Shown: piece after piece, positions 7,867-17,342 of the stretch | Layout: each line of letters begins with the position of its first letter | How positions within the stretch are numbered: position 1 is the stretch's first letter | The notes under the pieces: model-generated | The model's database searches: none | What the model saw: the letters and a program-made list of their open reading frames with translations, nothing else | What the model was told of the DNA's origin: nothing | Position numbers and translations under genes: made by a program | Assembly: GCA_964573715.1 (NCBI GenBank) | Contig: CAZNKR010000021.1 | Span: 1 to 34,696, forward strand | DNA from: SVEL01 sp964573715 | GTDB lineage: Bacteria; Bacillota; Clostridia; Lachnospirales; Lachnospiraceae | Length of the DNA stretch: 34,696 nt | Direction of reading: 5' to 3'

Positions 7867-10800
7867 ATGGAAACAAGATGGACACCAATGCAGGAAAAGG
7901 TTATAAACACAAGGGATAGAAATATTTTAGTTTCGGCAGCAGCTGGTTCAGGGAAAACGGCTGTATTGGTTGAAAGAATATTAAAGCTTGTTATGGATGA
8001 ACAAAATCCAATTGATGTAGATAAGCTACTTATTGTTACCTTTACCAATGCGGCAGCAGCTGAGATGCGTGAACGTATATTAAAAGCATTAGATGCAGCA
8101 CATAAAAAAAATCCTGAAAATGAGCATCTACAAAAACAAATGACATATATACATAATGCCAAGATAACAACAATTGATAGTTTTTGCTTAAATATTTTAA
8201 AAGAACATTTTAGCGAAGTAAATGTAGAACCTGGATTTAGAATAGGGGATATGGATGAATTAGCTCTTTTAAGAGCAGATGTATTAGAGGATATTTTAGA
8301 TGAACATTATTTGATGGATGATGAAGAGTTTCAAAATTGCATGGAAGATTATTTATCTAAAAGTGGTATGTCTAATATTGAAGAAGTAATAAATAGTCTT
8401 TACACAGAATCCATGAGTTATCCATATCCAAAAGAGTGGCTGGATTCATTGACTGATAACTATGAAAATGCTGATAAAGAAAAAATAATTAATAGCAATT
8501 GGTTTAAACTTATATTAGATGAGATTAAAGACGGAATTTTAGCCATATGTGAAAATTACAAATTGGCTGTATCACTTATAATAACCAATGAAAATGCAAA
8601 TAAATATTTAGACTTATTTACTAGAGAGAAGAAATATTTCGATGAATTAAGCTTGATTGATGATTTTAAAACATTACAAGCAAAGTCAGATTTTAATTTT
8701 GAACGTTTACCTTCAATAGGAAAAAAAGATAATTTGGATGAAGATGTGAAAGCTCAAATTCAGGGATATAGAAAAGATTCAAAGAATATTTATCAAAAAC
8801 TCTGCAAGAAATACTTAAATGCAGATTTTGACCAAATTGCTATGGTTATTACTGGATGCGCAGCGTCGGTTAAGACTATTATTTCATTAACCAAAGAGTT
8901 AATTGATAAATTTGGTGAAGTAAAAAGAGAAAAAAATCTTATTGATTTTGCTGATGTGGAGCATTTTGCATTAGAAATATTATTAACTAGAAATGGAAAT
9001 AAAATAGAACCTTCTGAAACGGCAATGGAAATTTCAAAGGATTTTTATGAAATTATGATTGATGAATATCAGGATAGTAACTATGTTCAGGAATATATAT
9101 TAAATTCTGTTTCAAAATCATATAGTGGTAAAAATAATGTATTCATGGTTGGTGACGTAAAACAAAGTATATATAGGTTTAGACAATCAAAACCAGAATT
9201 ATTTTTGCAAAAATATGATACATACACTGAAGATGGAATAGATTTTATGAAAATATGCTTGTCAAAAAACTTTCGTAGTAGACATGAGGTTTTAGATTTT
9301 GCAAATTTGGTTTTTTCTCAACTTATGGTTAAAGAGTTAGGTGGAATAAGCTATGACAAGGATAGTGCTCTTTATGTAGGAGCAAGCTATTTAGATAATA
9401 GTGATATGAATACTGAAATTATTATCATAGATTCAAATGATTCCACTGATACTGATAATGATTTAGAACAATTAGAAGATATGGATAAGGATGATGAAGC
9501 AAGCAGAGGCAAAGAAGAATTAGAAGCACATGCTATTATTGATTTAATTAATAGAATGATGAGCTCACTAAATGTAACTGACAAAAAGACTAGAAATTTA
9601 CGCCCGTTAAAGTTTTCAGATATAGCTATTTTACTTAGAAGCAACAAAGGTTTGGGAGATACTATTAACAATTGTTTAGAAGAAAATGGTATTCCAGTTG
9701 ATAGTATTACTCAAACAGGTTATTTTAATGCCTTTGAGGTAAAGACTATATTGTCCTATTTGTCTATCATTGACAATCCAAATCAGGATATTCCATTAGT
9801 AAGTGTATTAAAGAATATCTATGAGTTTAATGAAAACGAATTAGCGTTAATTAAATGCAATCAAACTGGTTTGATGTATGATGCAGTAAAAGGTTATATA
9901 GGTCCATTAGAAACTAGAATAGGCGGATTTTTAAAAGATTTAAGTGATTTTAGACAGATGGTTCCTTATACAACTATATATTCGTTAATAAATGAGATTT
10001 TATCAAGAACTGGATTTTTAGATTACATCAAAGCCATGGCAAATGGTGTAAGGAGAGTTGGTAATATAGATATGCTTCTTGATAGGGCTATCAATTTCGA
10101 AAGAGGAAGCTACTCTGGGCTTTTCAATTTTGTAAGATATATAGAAAAAATTAAAAAATATGAAATAGATCAGGGTGAATCTGCATTGGCTACTGGTAAT
10201 GAAAGTGTAAAGCTTATGACTATTCATAAATCAAAGGGATTAGAATTTCCAGTGGTTATTCTGGCAGGTACAGGTAAACAAATTAATCAGATGGATATGA
10301 AGAAAAAGGTTGTTGTTAATAATGAATTAGGATTAGGCGTGGATTATATTGATTCAAGCACAAATATTAGATACAAATCACTTATTAAAGAGGCAGTAAA
10401 TAGAAAAAACACCTATGAAACCATGGCAGAGGAGTTACGTGTGCTTTATGTTGCATTAACCCGTGCTAAGGAAAAATTAGTTATTGTTGGTAGTACAAAG
10501 GTTGATTCCATTGTGAAAAAATGTGAGGCAGTTAAAGGAATTGAAAAGCTAGAATTTGGTAATTCAAATATATTAAAATGCAAATCATATCTTGAATGGA
10601 TCATGCTATCTCAAGCAAGATGTCGCTCTATGACTCCACTATATAATAGCTATGGCTATGGTGCGGCATTGGGTAGTGATATATATGATTTATCTCTTGA
10701 TACAACTATAACTATAAGGAATATTTCAGATATGGTTTATAGTTCCGTTGAAAAGAAATTTATGGATTACAATATAAAAAATGTCTTATTAAGTTTGGAT

Positions 10801-11565
10801 TCAACAAGAGAATATGATGTAGAACTTAGAAAAACAATATCTAATAATTTAGAATATGAATACATGTTTTTAGGGGATACAACGCTTAAAGCTAAGGTCA
10901 GTGTTTCGGATGTGAAACATGCTAATATGCAAATGAGCTATGATGAAGATGGAAGTGAAGTACTTTTATTTGATGATGTAGATAAAGTAAAGGATGAAGA
11001 GGATGAAGATGCTCCTGAGTTTATAAAGCACATGGAGATAAATCAGGGTGCAAGAAGAGGAACTGCGTATCACAGGGTATTTGAATTGTTTGACTACAAT
11101 ATGGATATAGCTAATGAAACTGATATAGGCAAAATGATTGCAAAAATGATTGAAGAGGGAAAAATAGACCAAGCAGATGCTATGCTTGTGGACACAAAGA
11201 AAATGTATAAATTCACTACAACCAATATAGGAAAAAGAATGAAAGAAGCTGCAAAAAATGGAAAACTTTATAGAGAGAAGCAGTTTGTAATGGGAGTAGA
11301 TTCAAAAACTATTTGGAAGGAAACTAATAGTAAGGAATTAATACTAGTCCAAGGAATTATTGATGCCATGTTTGAAGAAAATGGACAGGCTGTTATAGTG
11401 GATTATAAAACAGATTCAGTAAAAAAATTATTAGATTTAAAGGCAAGGTATGAGACGCAGTTAAAGCTTTATGCAAAAGCTGTGGAAGAGAGCATAGGTA
11501 TGAAGGTTAAAGAATTAGCCATATATTCAACAAAATTTGGGGAAGAATTAATTCTTGAAAATTAA
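7867..11565 (+). CDS. addA: ATP-dependent helicase/nuclease subunit A
   Basis: AddA is the 3'-5' UvrD-type motor and second nuclease of the AddAB complex. Its 1232 residues show the helicase motifs in order: Walker A AAAGSGKT (24-31), DEYQDS (399-404), GDVKQSIYRFR (from 429), MTIHKSKGLEFP (from 784) and VLYVALTRAKEK (from 859). The C-terminal nuclease follows, with His1069 in GTAYHRVFE and the DYK catalytic motif at 1179-1181. Both helicase and nuclease sites look intact. A GGAGGA ribosome site lies inside the end of addB. A strong terminator follows, closing the two-gene operon. Confidence 0.97.
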   Translation: METRWTPMQEKVINTRDRNILVSAAAGSGKTAVLVERILKLVMDEQNPIDVDKLLIVTFTNAAAAEMRERILKALDAAHKKNPENEHLQKQMTYIHNAKITTIDSFCLNILKEHFSEVNVEPGFRIGDMDELALLRADVLEDILDEHYLMDDEEFQNCMEDYLSKSGMSNIEEVINSLYTESMSYPYPKEWLDSLTDNYENADKEKIINSNWFKLILDEIKDGILAICENYKLAVSLIITNENANKYLDLFTREKKYFDELSLIDDFKTLQAKSDFNFERLPSIGKKDNLDEDVKAQIQGYRKDSKNIYQKLCKKYLNADFDQIAMVITGCAASVKTIISLTKELIDKFGEVKREKNLIDFADVEHFALEILLTRNGNKIEPSETAMEISKDFYEIMIDEYQDSNYVQEYILNSVSKSYSGKNNVFMVGDVKQSIYRFRQSKPELFLQKYDTYTEDGIDFMKICLSKNFRSRHEVLDFANLVFSQLMVKELGGISYDKDSALYVGASYLDNSDMNTEIIIIDSNDSTDTDNDLEQLEDMDKDDEASRGKEELEAHAIIDLINRMMSSLNVTDKKTRNLRPLKFSDIAILLRSNKGLGDTINNCLEENGIPVDSITQTGYFNAFEVKTILSYLSIIDNPNQDIPLVSVLKNIYEFNENELALIKCNQTGLMYDAVKGYIGPLETRIGGFLKDLSDFRQMVPYTTIYSLINEILSRTGFLDYIKAMANGVRRVGNIDMLLDRAINFERGSYSGLFNFVRYIEKIKKYEIDQGESALATGNESVKLMTIHKSKGLEFPVVILAGTGKQINQMDMKKKVVVNNELGLGVDYIDSSTNIRYKSLIKEAVNRKNTYETMAEELRVLYVALTRAKEKLVIVGSTKVDSIVKKCEAVKGIEKLEFGNSNILKCKSYLEWIMLSQARCRSMTPLYNSYGYGAALGSDIYDLSLDTTITIRNISDMVYSSVEKKFMDYNIKNVLLSLDSTREYDVELRKTISNNLEYEYMFLGDTTLKAKVSVSDVKHANMQMSYDEDGSEVLLFDDVDKVKDEEDEDAPEFIKHMEINQGARRGTAYHRVFELFDYNMDIANETDIGKMIAKMIEEGKIDQADAMLVDTKKMYKFTTTNIGKRMKEAAKNGKLYREKQFVMGVDSKTIWKETNSKELILVQGIIDAMFEENGQAVIVDYKTDSVKKLLDLKARYETQLKLYAKAVEESIGMKVKELAIYSTKFGEELILEN

Positions 11566-11574
11566 TTTATTTTT

Positions 11575-11615
11575 AGGCAAAACACTACTTAATATAGTAA
11601 TGTTTTGCCTTTTTA
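11575..11615 (+). terminator. Terminator of the addB-addA operon
   Basis: A 15-base stem with one mismatch (11575-11589 with 11596-11610) encloses a six-base loop and ends in a T run. It lies ten bases after the addA stop codon. Confidence 0.88.
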
Positions 11616-11675
11616 TTTGTCTTTAATCAAAAATATTACATTACTATATAAATAAAACAATGTAGTTTTTGTATA

Positions 11676-11703
11676 TTGACATATAAAAATAATATGCTAT
11701 ACT
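11676..11703 (+). promoter_or_regulatory. Promoter of the fatty acid synthesis operon
   Basis: A perfect -35 TTGACA (11676-11681), a 16-base spacer ending in TGC, and the -10 TATACT (11698-11703) predict a transcription start near 11710, about 60 bases before the fabH ATG. It is the only good promoter seen ahead of the ten-gene block. Confidence 0.78.
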
Positions 11704-11731
11704 TTGAAAGTCAAAATACTTTAGTTTAAAG
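11703..11731 (+). promoter_or_regulatory. Two FabT-box-like palindromes over the fab transcription start
   Basis: TTTGA-AAG-TCAAA (11703-11715) is a perfect interrupted palindrome with the TTTGA-N3-TCAAA form that I recall for streptococcal FabT sites. CTTTA-GTT-TAAAG (11719-11731) is a second, related palindrome, with centres 16 bases apart. The first touches the -10 box and covers the predicted start, so a bound repressor would block initiation. The probable regulator is the MarR-family protein encoded at 20866. The binding itself is an inference. Confidence 0.6.
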
Positions 11732-11771
11732 ATATATTACAATAAAAATAAATTACAGGAAGGAATAAAAT

Positions 11772-12701
11772 ATGAATGCAAAAATAGTAGGTACAGGTTC
11801 ATATATTCCTAATGATATTTGGGATAATAATTATATTGCTACTTTGGTTGATACCTCAGATGAATGGATAAGAGAAAGAACTGGGGTGGTCAACAGACAT
11901 ATTGCTACAAATGTGGATACTTCCATGATGGCAACAAAGGCAGCTATGCTTGCTCTTGCAGATAGTAAAGTAAATGAAAAAGATGTAGATGCTGTAATTA
12001 ATTGCACTATGTCTGCTGATAGTATACTTCCATCAGTAGCTTGTATAGTTGCAAAAAACATTGGAGCAGACAATGCATTTGCATATGATATTAATGCTGC
12101 TTGTTCAGGTTTTGTTTTTGCATACAATACTGTACTAGCATATATGGCATGTGGAATGGTTAAAACAGCATTGATTATTGGCGCAGAAAAATTGTCAAAG
12201 GTAGTTAATTGGACAGATAGAGGAACTTGTATTCTATTTGGAGATGGAGCAGGTGCAGTTGTATTAAAGTCTACTAATAAGAAATTATATAAAAGCTATA
12301 CATCCTTACATACTGAGGCTGATGATAACAAAGCCCTTACCATGAATCAGGGTGAATATATAAAGATGGATGGACAGCAGGTATTTAAATTTGCAGTTAC
12401 AAAAGTTACAAAGGTTATTACAGAACTTTTAAACAAAGCAAATGAAAAAATAGAAAATATAGATTACATTGTATTGCATCAAGCAAATAAAAGAATTGTG
12501 GAGTCGGTATCTAAAAGAGTGAATGTGCCTATTGAGAAGTTCCCCATGAATCTTATGGAGTACGGCAATACTTCCTCGGCAAGTATTCCTATATTATTAG
12601 ACGAGATGAATAAATCAGGAAAAATAAAAGAAGGAAATACAGTTATTATGGCAGGCTTTGGCGCAGGGCTTTCCTTTGGAGGTACATTATTTAAATGGTA
12701 A
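11772..12701 (+). CDS. fabH: Beta-ketoacyl-ACP synthase III
   Basis: FabH starts fatty acid synthesis by condensing an acyl-CoA with malonyl-ACP. The 309-residue protein has the full Cys-His-Asn triad: Cys111 (NAACSGF), His236 (LHQANKRI) and Asn266 (EYGNTSSAS). The nucleophile is embedded in the usual DINAACSGF context. The ribosome site AGGAAGG precedes the ATG at 11772. It is the first gene of the fab/acc operon. Whether it prefers acetyl-CoA or branched primers cannot be told from the sequence. Confidence 0.97.
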   Translation: MNAKIVGTGSYIPNDIWDNNYIATLVDTSDEWIRERTGVVNRHIATNVDTSMMATKAAMLALADSKVNEKDVDAVINCTMSADSILPSVACIVAKNIGADNAFAYDINAACSGFVFAYNTVLAYMACGMVKTALIIGAEKLSKVVNWTDRGTCILFGDGAGAVVLKSTNKKLYKSYTSLHTEADDNKALTMNQGEYIKMDGQQVFKFAVTKVTKVITELLNKANEKIENIDYIVLHQANKRIVESVSKRVNVPIEKFPMNLMEYGNTSSASIPILLDEMNKSGKIKEGNTVIMAGFGAGLSFGGTLFKW

Positions 12702-12762
12702 ATGCCAGCTAATGCTGGATTACAATAAAATTAATTAAAGCTTAAATATGGAGGATTTTAAA

Positions 12763-12984
12763 ATGTTTGAAAAAATTAAGACAATGGTAGTAGACAATTT
12801 AGGAGTTGATGAAGCACAGGTTACAATGACATCATCTTTTAAGGAAGATTTAGGTGCAGATTCTCTAGACCTATTTGAATTGGTAATGGCTCTAGAAGAA
12901 GAGTTTGAAGTGGAAATTCCTACAGAAGACTTAGAAAAAATATTAAATATAGAAGATGTTATAAAATATATTGAAAGTAAATAA
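12763..12984 (+). CDS. acpP: Acyl carrier protein
   Basis: This small acidic carrier holds growing acyl chains on a phosphopantetheine arm. The 73-residue product has the attachment motif GADSLDLFEL with Ser34, and ends in the usual helix IEDVIKYIE. An in-frame ATG at 12748 exists, but its own GG forms part of the GGAGG ribosome site (12750-12754) for the ATG at 12763, so 12763 is the start. It lies between fabH and fabK, as in the streptococcal fab cluster. Confidence 0.96.
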   Translation: MFEKIKTMVVDNLGVDEAQVTMTSSFKEDLGADSLDLFELVMALEEEFEVEIPTEDLEKILNIEDVIKYIESK

Positions 12985-13011
12985 TTTTAAAACGATATGA
13001 GGAAGAAAAGG

Positions 13012-13953
13012 ATGAAAAAAACAAAGATTACTGAAATGCTAAATATTGAATACCCTATTATTCAAGGCGGCATGGCTTGGGTAGCAGAATATCATCTTGC
13101 CGCAGCGGTTTCTAATGCAGGTGGCCTTGGTATTATTGGTGCTGCTAATGCGCCAGCTGATTGGGTTCGCCAACAAATTAGAGAAGCACGAAAACTTACA
13201 GATAAACCTTTCGGCGTAAATATTATGTTACTAAGTCCATATGCAAATGAAATAGCCAAAGTGGTTGTAGAAGAAGGAGTTTTAGTAGTTACGACCGGTG
13301 CAGGAAGTCCTGAAAAGTATATGGATATATGGAAAAATGCTGGAATTAAGGTTATGCCAGTAGTAGCATCTGTAGCATTAGCAAAAAGAATGGAAAGATG
13401 TGGAGCAGACGCAGTAATAGCAGAGGGCTGTGAATCAGGGGGACATATTGGAGAAACTACAACAATGGTTTTGGTTCCACAGGTAGTAGATGCAGTAAAT
13501 ATTCCAGTTATAGCCGCTGGTGGTATAGCAGATGGAAGAGGTATTGCAGCAGCTTTTATGTTGGGAGCAAGTGGGGTTCAAATAGGTACACATTTTGTTG
13601 CAACTACAGAAGCAGTTGTGGCAGATGGATATAAAATGGCTATAGTAAAGGCGAAGGATATTGATACAAAGGTTACAGGAAGAAGCACGGGGCATCCTGT
13701 TAGGTGTTTAAAAAATAATCAAACAAAGGAATATTTAAGATTAGAAGCAAAAGGTGCTTCTTTTGAAGAATTAGAAAACCTAACATTAGGAGGACTTAGA
13801 AAAGCTGTAGTAGAAGGGGATGTGGTAAATGGTTCTCTTATGGCTGGTCAATCGGCAGGTATGGTGAAAGAAATACTAAGTTGTAAAGAACTTATTGATA
13901 AACTAGTTGTAAATACAGATAAACTTTTAGGAGAAACAACATGGGAAAAATAG
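13012..13953 (+). CDS. fabK: Enoyl-ACP reductase II (FMN-dependent)
   Basis: FabK reduces trans-2-enoyl-ACP to acyl-ACP using FMN and NAD(P)H, and is unrelated to FabI. The protein of 313 residues has the TIM-barrel features of the nitronate monooxygenase/FabK family: IIQGGMAWVAE (16-26), EGCESGGHIGE with His145 matching the catalytic histidine near 144 in Streptococcus pneumoniae FabK, and AAGGIADGRGIAAA. The ATG at 12997 lacks a ribosome site, whereas the ATG at 13012 follows GAGGAA by about eight bases. Its 3' end overlaps fabD by 13 bases, which suggests translational coupling. No FabI is seen in the window. Confidence 0.94.
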   Translation: MKKTKITEMLNIEYPIIQGGMAWVAEYHLAAAVSNAGGLGIIGAANAPADWVRQQIREARKLTDKPFGVNIMLLSPYANEIAKVVVEEGVLVVTTGAGSPEKYMDIWKNAGIKVMPVVASVALAKRMERCGADAVIAEGCESGGHIGETTTMVLVPQVVDAVNIPVIAAGGIADGRGIAAAFMLGASGVQIGTHFVATTEAVVADGYKMAIVKAKDIDTKVTGRSTGHPVRCLKNNQTKEYLRLEAKGASFEELENLTLGGLRKAVVEGDVVNGSLMAGQSAGMVKEILSCKELIDKLVVNTDKLLGETTWEK

Positions 13954-14864
13954 CTTTTATTTATCCAGGTCAGGGAGCTCAAAAAGTTGGAATGGGTATG
14001 GATTTTTATGAAAAATATCAAGGTGCAAGAGAAATTTTTCATATGGCGGATGAAATACTGGATATTAAGATTACGGATATCTGTTTTAAAGAAAATGAAT
14101 TAATAAATCAAACTGAATATACACAGCCAGCTCTTGTTACTACGTGCTTGGCAATGACAAAGGTACTGATTGATAATGAAATCATACCAGATGTTACAGC
14201 GGGCCTTAGTTTAGGAGAATATGCTGCAATTGCTGCGGCGGGTGGAATGAATGTAAAAGATGCAATTTCTACGGTTTACGAGAGGGGCAAATATATGGCG
14301 AAGGCTGTTCCAACGGGAGAAGGAACAATGGCAGCAATTTTAGGAATGGATGCTTGTGACATCTTAGAAGTTATAAGTAAAGTTCAAGATATTACCATTG
14401 CAAATTATAATTGCAAAGGACAAATAGTAATAACGGGAAAAACTAAAGGCGTTAGAGAGGCTATGGAAAACTTGAAGAATGCTGGAGCAAAAAGATGTAT
14501 AGAACTAAATGTAAGTGGTCCTTTTCATTCACCATTTTTAGTAGGAGCAGGAGAACAGCTTAGAAAAGTTATTAGCGAAGTAAAGTTAAACAAACTGACA
14601 ATTCCCTATGTTACAAATGTTACTGCTGATTATGTTACAGATATTAAAGAAACATGTGAACTATTAGTTAAACAGGTTTCTTCCCCTGTAAAATGGTATC
14701 AGAGTATAGAAAAAATGATAGAAAATGGCGTTTATACTTTTATTGAAATAGGACCAAACAAAACCCTTGCTGGGTTTATGAAGAAAATAAATAGAGATGT
14801 TTCAGTGTATAATGTAGAAACAGTTGAGGATTTAGGAGAATTATTATGTATGATAAAAAAATAG
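13941..14864 (+). CDS. fabD: Malonyl-CoA:ACP transacylase
   Basis: FabD moves the malonyl group from CoA to ACP, supplying the extender unit. Its 307 residues include the N-terminal GQGAQKVGMG (10-19), the nucleophile Ser90 in GLSLGEYAA and the active-site His196 in GPFHSPFL. The elbow reads GLSLG instead of the textbook GHSLG, a variant I associate with clostridial enzymes and not a sign of inactivity. It overlaps fabK by 13 bases and fabG by 19 bases, so it is tightly coupled within the operon. Confidence 0.96.
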   Translation: MGKIAFIYPGQGAQKVGMGMDFYEKYQGAREIFHMADEILDIKITDICFKENELINQTEYTQPALVTTCLAMTKVLIDNEIIPDVTAGLSLGEYAAIAAAGGMNVKDAISTVYERGKYMAKAVPTGEGTMAAILGMDACDILEVISKVQDITIANYNCKGQIVITGKTKGVREAMENLKNAGAKRCIELNVSGPFHSPFLVGAGEQLRKVISEVKLNKLTIPYVTNVTADYVTDIKETCELLVKQVSSPVKWYQSIEKMIENGVYTFIEIGPNKTLAGFMKKINRDVSVYNVETVEDLGELLCMIKK

Positions 14865-15586
14865 CTTTGGTTACAGGCGCATCAAAAGGTATTGGAAGAG
14901 CAATTGCTCTTCGACTTGCAAAAGATGGAATGCACGTAATTGCTAATTATAATGGTTCAAAAGATGAAGCACAGGAGACAAAAACGCTTATAGAAAATCA
15001 GGGTGGAACCTGTGAGATAATGCAGTTTAATGTGGGAGAAACCGGCTTATGTAGTGAGGCTATAGAACAAATTATTTTAAAATACGGAAGAATTGATGTT
15101 TTAGTAAATAATGCAGGAATAACCAAAGATGATTTGATTATGAAAATGTCCGAATCAGATTTTGATAAAGTCATTAATACCAACTTAAAGGGAGTTTTTA
15201 ATACCAGCAAAGCAGTTAGTCGTAAAATGATGAAGCAAAGGAGTGGAAGAATCATAAATATTTCTTCAGTTTCGGGAATTCTTGGAAATGCTGGTCAATG
15301 CAACTATGCAGCATCAAAGGCTGGTGTAATTGGTTTTACAAAATCACTTGCAAGAGAGTTGGCTAGTAGAAATATTACAGTAAATGCCGTCGCACCAGGA
15401 TTTGTAGAAACACAAATGACTATAGGCTTATCCGATTTAGTTATTGAAAAGGCAAAAACAAATATTCCGTTAGGTTGTTTTGGAAAACCAGAAGATGTTG
15501 CAAATGCAGTTGCATTTTTTGCTGCAAAGGATAGTTCATATATAACTGGTCAGGTATTATGTGTGGATGGCGGAATGGCAATATAA
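14846..15586 (+). CDS. fabG: 3-oxoacyl-ACP reductase
   Basis: This NADPH-dependent short-chain dehydrogenase reduces 3-oxoacyl-ACP to 3-hydroxyacyl-ACP. In 246 residues it shows the cofactor motif TGASKGIG (10-17), NNAG (88-91), and the catalytic Ser141, Tyr154 and Lys158 (NYAASK). The start at 14846 lies inside the end of fabD, preceded by a GGAGAA site. The cluster context makes FabG far more likely than another dehydrogenase of the same family. Confidence 0.96.
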   Translation: MYDKKIALVTGASKGIGRAIALRLAKDGMHVIANYNGSKDEAQETKTLIENQGGTCEIMQFNVGETGLCSEAIEQIILKYGRIDVLVNNAGITKDDLIMKMSESDFDKVINTNLKGVFNTSKAVSRKMMKQRSGRIINISSVSGILGNAGQCNYAASKAGVIGFTKSLARELASRNITVNAVAPGFVETQMTIGLSDLVIEKAKTNIPLGCFGKPEDVANAVAFFAAKDSSYITGQVLCVDGGMAI

Positions 15587-15600
15587 TGAAAGGTAAAAAT

Positions 15601-16842
15601 ATGAAAAGACGTGTAGTTATTACGGGAATGGGTGCTATAACTCCTATCGGAAATACAGTAGATGAGTTTTGGCAGTCAGTTAAAATGGGAAAATGTGGTA
15701 TTGGATATATTGATAAATTTGATACTTCAGAATATAAGGTTAAAATTGCCGCACAGGTTAAAAATTTTGATCCAAAAGAAAGAATGGATTTTAAATCAGC
15801 AAAACGAATGGAGAAATTTTCTCAATATGCAGTAGCAGCAGCTAAAGAAGCATTTACCCAGTCGGGAATTAATATGGAAGAAGAGAATCCATATAGAGTG
15901 GGTGTTATAGTTGGTTCTGGAATTGGGAGCTTAAATGCAATGGAAACAGAACATATTAAAATTTTGGAAAAGGGACCAGGAAGAGTAAATCCACTTTTAA
16001 TTCCTATGATGATTTCAAATATGGCAGCAGGAAATGTTTCAATTGCCTTAGGACTTAAGGGAAAATGTACTAATGTAGTAACTGCCTGTGCAACAGGAAC
16101 GCATTCCATTGGAGATGCGTTTAGAACTATTCAGTATGGTGATGCTGAGGTTATGGTTGCGGGAGGAACGGAAAGTGCAATTTCACCAGTTGGAGTCGCT
16201 GGATTTAGTGCACTTACAGCACTTACAACAACTGATGATATAAACAAAGCATCTATTCCTTTTGATAAAAACAGAGGCGGATTTGTTATTGGAGAAGGCG
16301 CGGGCATTGTGGTTTTAGAGGAATTAGAACATGCAAAATCTCGTGGAGCCAAAATTTTTGCAGAGCTGGTAGGTTATGGAGCAACATCCGATGCATTTCA
16401 TATTACTTCTCCAGCTGAGGATGGAAGTGGAGCAGCAATGTCTATGAAGCTTGCTATGGAAGAGGCACATGTATTACCAAAAGATATTACATATATTAAT
16501 GCTCATGGAACAAGTACTCACCATAATGATTTGTTTGAAACAAGAGCCATAAAATTGGCTTTTGGTGATGCCTCAAAGAATGTTTGTATTAATTCTACAA
16601 AGTCTATGATAGGTCATTTGCTTGGAGCTGCAGGTGGCGTTGAATTTATTGTTTGTGTTAAGTCAATTATGGACAATTTTATTCACCAAACAATCAATAC
16701 GAAGGAAACAGATGAAGAATGTAATTTAAATTATTGTATAGGAAAGCCAGTTGAAAAAGATGTTCAGTATGCTCTTACCAATTCATTAGGATTTGGTGGC
16801 CATAATGCTTCTTTATTAGTGAAGAAATATATGGAAGCATAG
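15601..16842 (+). CDS. fabF: Beta-ketoacyl-ACP synthase II
   Basis: FabF is the elongating condensing enzyme. From the ATG at 15601 it is 413 residues, with the Cys-His-His triad at Cys163 (TACATGTHS), His302 (NAHGTSTHHND) and His339 (MIGHLLGAAGG), nearly the Escherichia coli numbering. In-frame starts at 15559 and at 15586 (overlapping the fabG stop) are possible. The AAAGG at 15589-15593 and the MKRRVVITGMG N terminus favour 15601. It is the only elongation synthase seen here; no FabB, FabA or FabM is present. Confidence 0.96.
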   Translation: MKRRVVITGMGAITPIGNTVDEFWQSVKMGKCGIGYIDKFDTSEYKVKIAAQVKNFDPKERMDFKSAKRMEKFSQYAVAAAKEAFTQSGINMEEENPYRVGVIVGSGIGSLNAMETEHIKILEKGPGRVNPLLIPMMISNMAAGNVSIALGLKGKCTNVVTACATGTHSIGDAFRTIQYGDAEVMVAGGTESAISPVGVAGFSALTALTTTDDINKASIPFDKNRGGFVIGEGAGIVVLEELEHAKSRGAKIFAELVGYGATSDAFHITSPAEDGSGAAMSMKLAMEEAHVLPKDITYINAHGTSTHHNDLFETRAIKLAFGDASKNVCINSTKSMIGHLLGAAGGVEFIVCVKSIMDNFIHQTINTKETDEECNLNYCIGKPVEKDVQYALTNSLGFGGHNASLLVKKYMEA

Positions 16843-16889
16843 GATATTTCAAACTTATAGAAATCCATACCATAAAGGAGAACAAAATT

Positions 16890-17333
16890 ATGGAATATAG
16901 TAAATTATTAGAATTAATTAAAACAGTATCAGATTCAAATATATCCAATTTTCAATATGAAGAAGGAAATACAAAAATTCATATGTCCTCGGGGGATATG
17001 TTTTGTGAATCATTGCCTAAGACAATACAAAATACATCTAAAGAGGATAATCTTTTATATGTAAATGAAGATACAATGGAATTAAGTAATAAATTTGATA
17101 AGAAAATAGTAAAATCCCCATTGGTTGGCGTGTTTTATAGTGCACCAAGTGAAGAGGCTAGACCATTTGTTAACATTGGAGATACAGTTAAAGTCGGACA
17201 AACATTGGCTATTGTGGAAGCAATGAAATTAATGAATGATATTGAATCAGATTATGATGGTGTTGTTAAAAAAATTTTGGTTAAAAACGGTGATGCAGTG
17301 GAATATGGTCAGCCGCTTTTTGTAATAGAATAA
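16890..17333 (+). CDS. accB: Biotin carboxyl carrier protein of acetyl-CoA carboxylase
   Basis: AccB carries biotin between the carboxylase and transferase sites of acetyl-CoA carboxylase. The 147-residue protein has a short N-terminal region, a flexible charged middle (about 40-75) and a biotinyl domain with the acceptor motif EAMKLMND, Lys113. A perfect AAAGGAG site precedes the ATG. The 47-base gap before it is the longest inside the fab/acc block, but I see no promoter or terminator there. Confidence 0.96.
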   Translation: MEYSKLLELIKTVSDSNISNFQYEEGNTKIHMSSGDMFCESLPKTIQNTSKEDNLLYVNEDTMELSNKFDKKIVKSPLVGVFYSAPSEEARPFVNIGDTVKVGQTLAIVEAMKLMNDIESDYDGVVKKILVKNGDAVEYGQPLFVIE

Positions 17334-17342
17334 GGAGGACAT

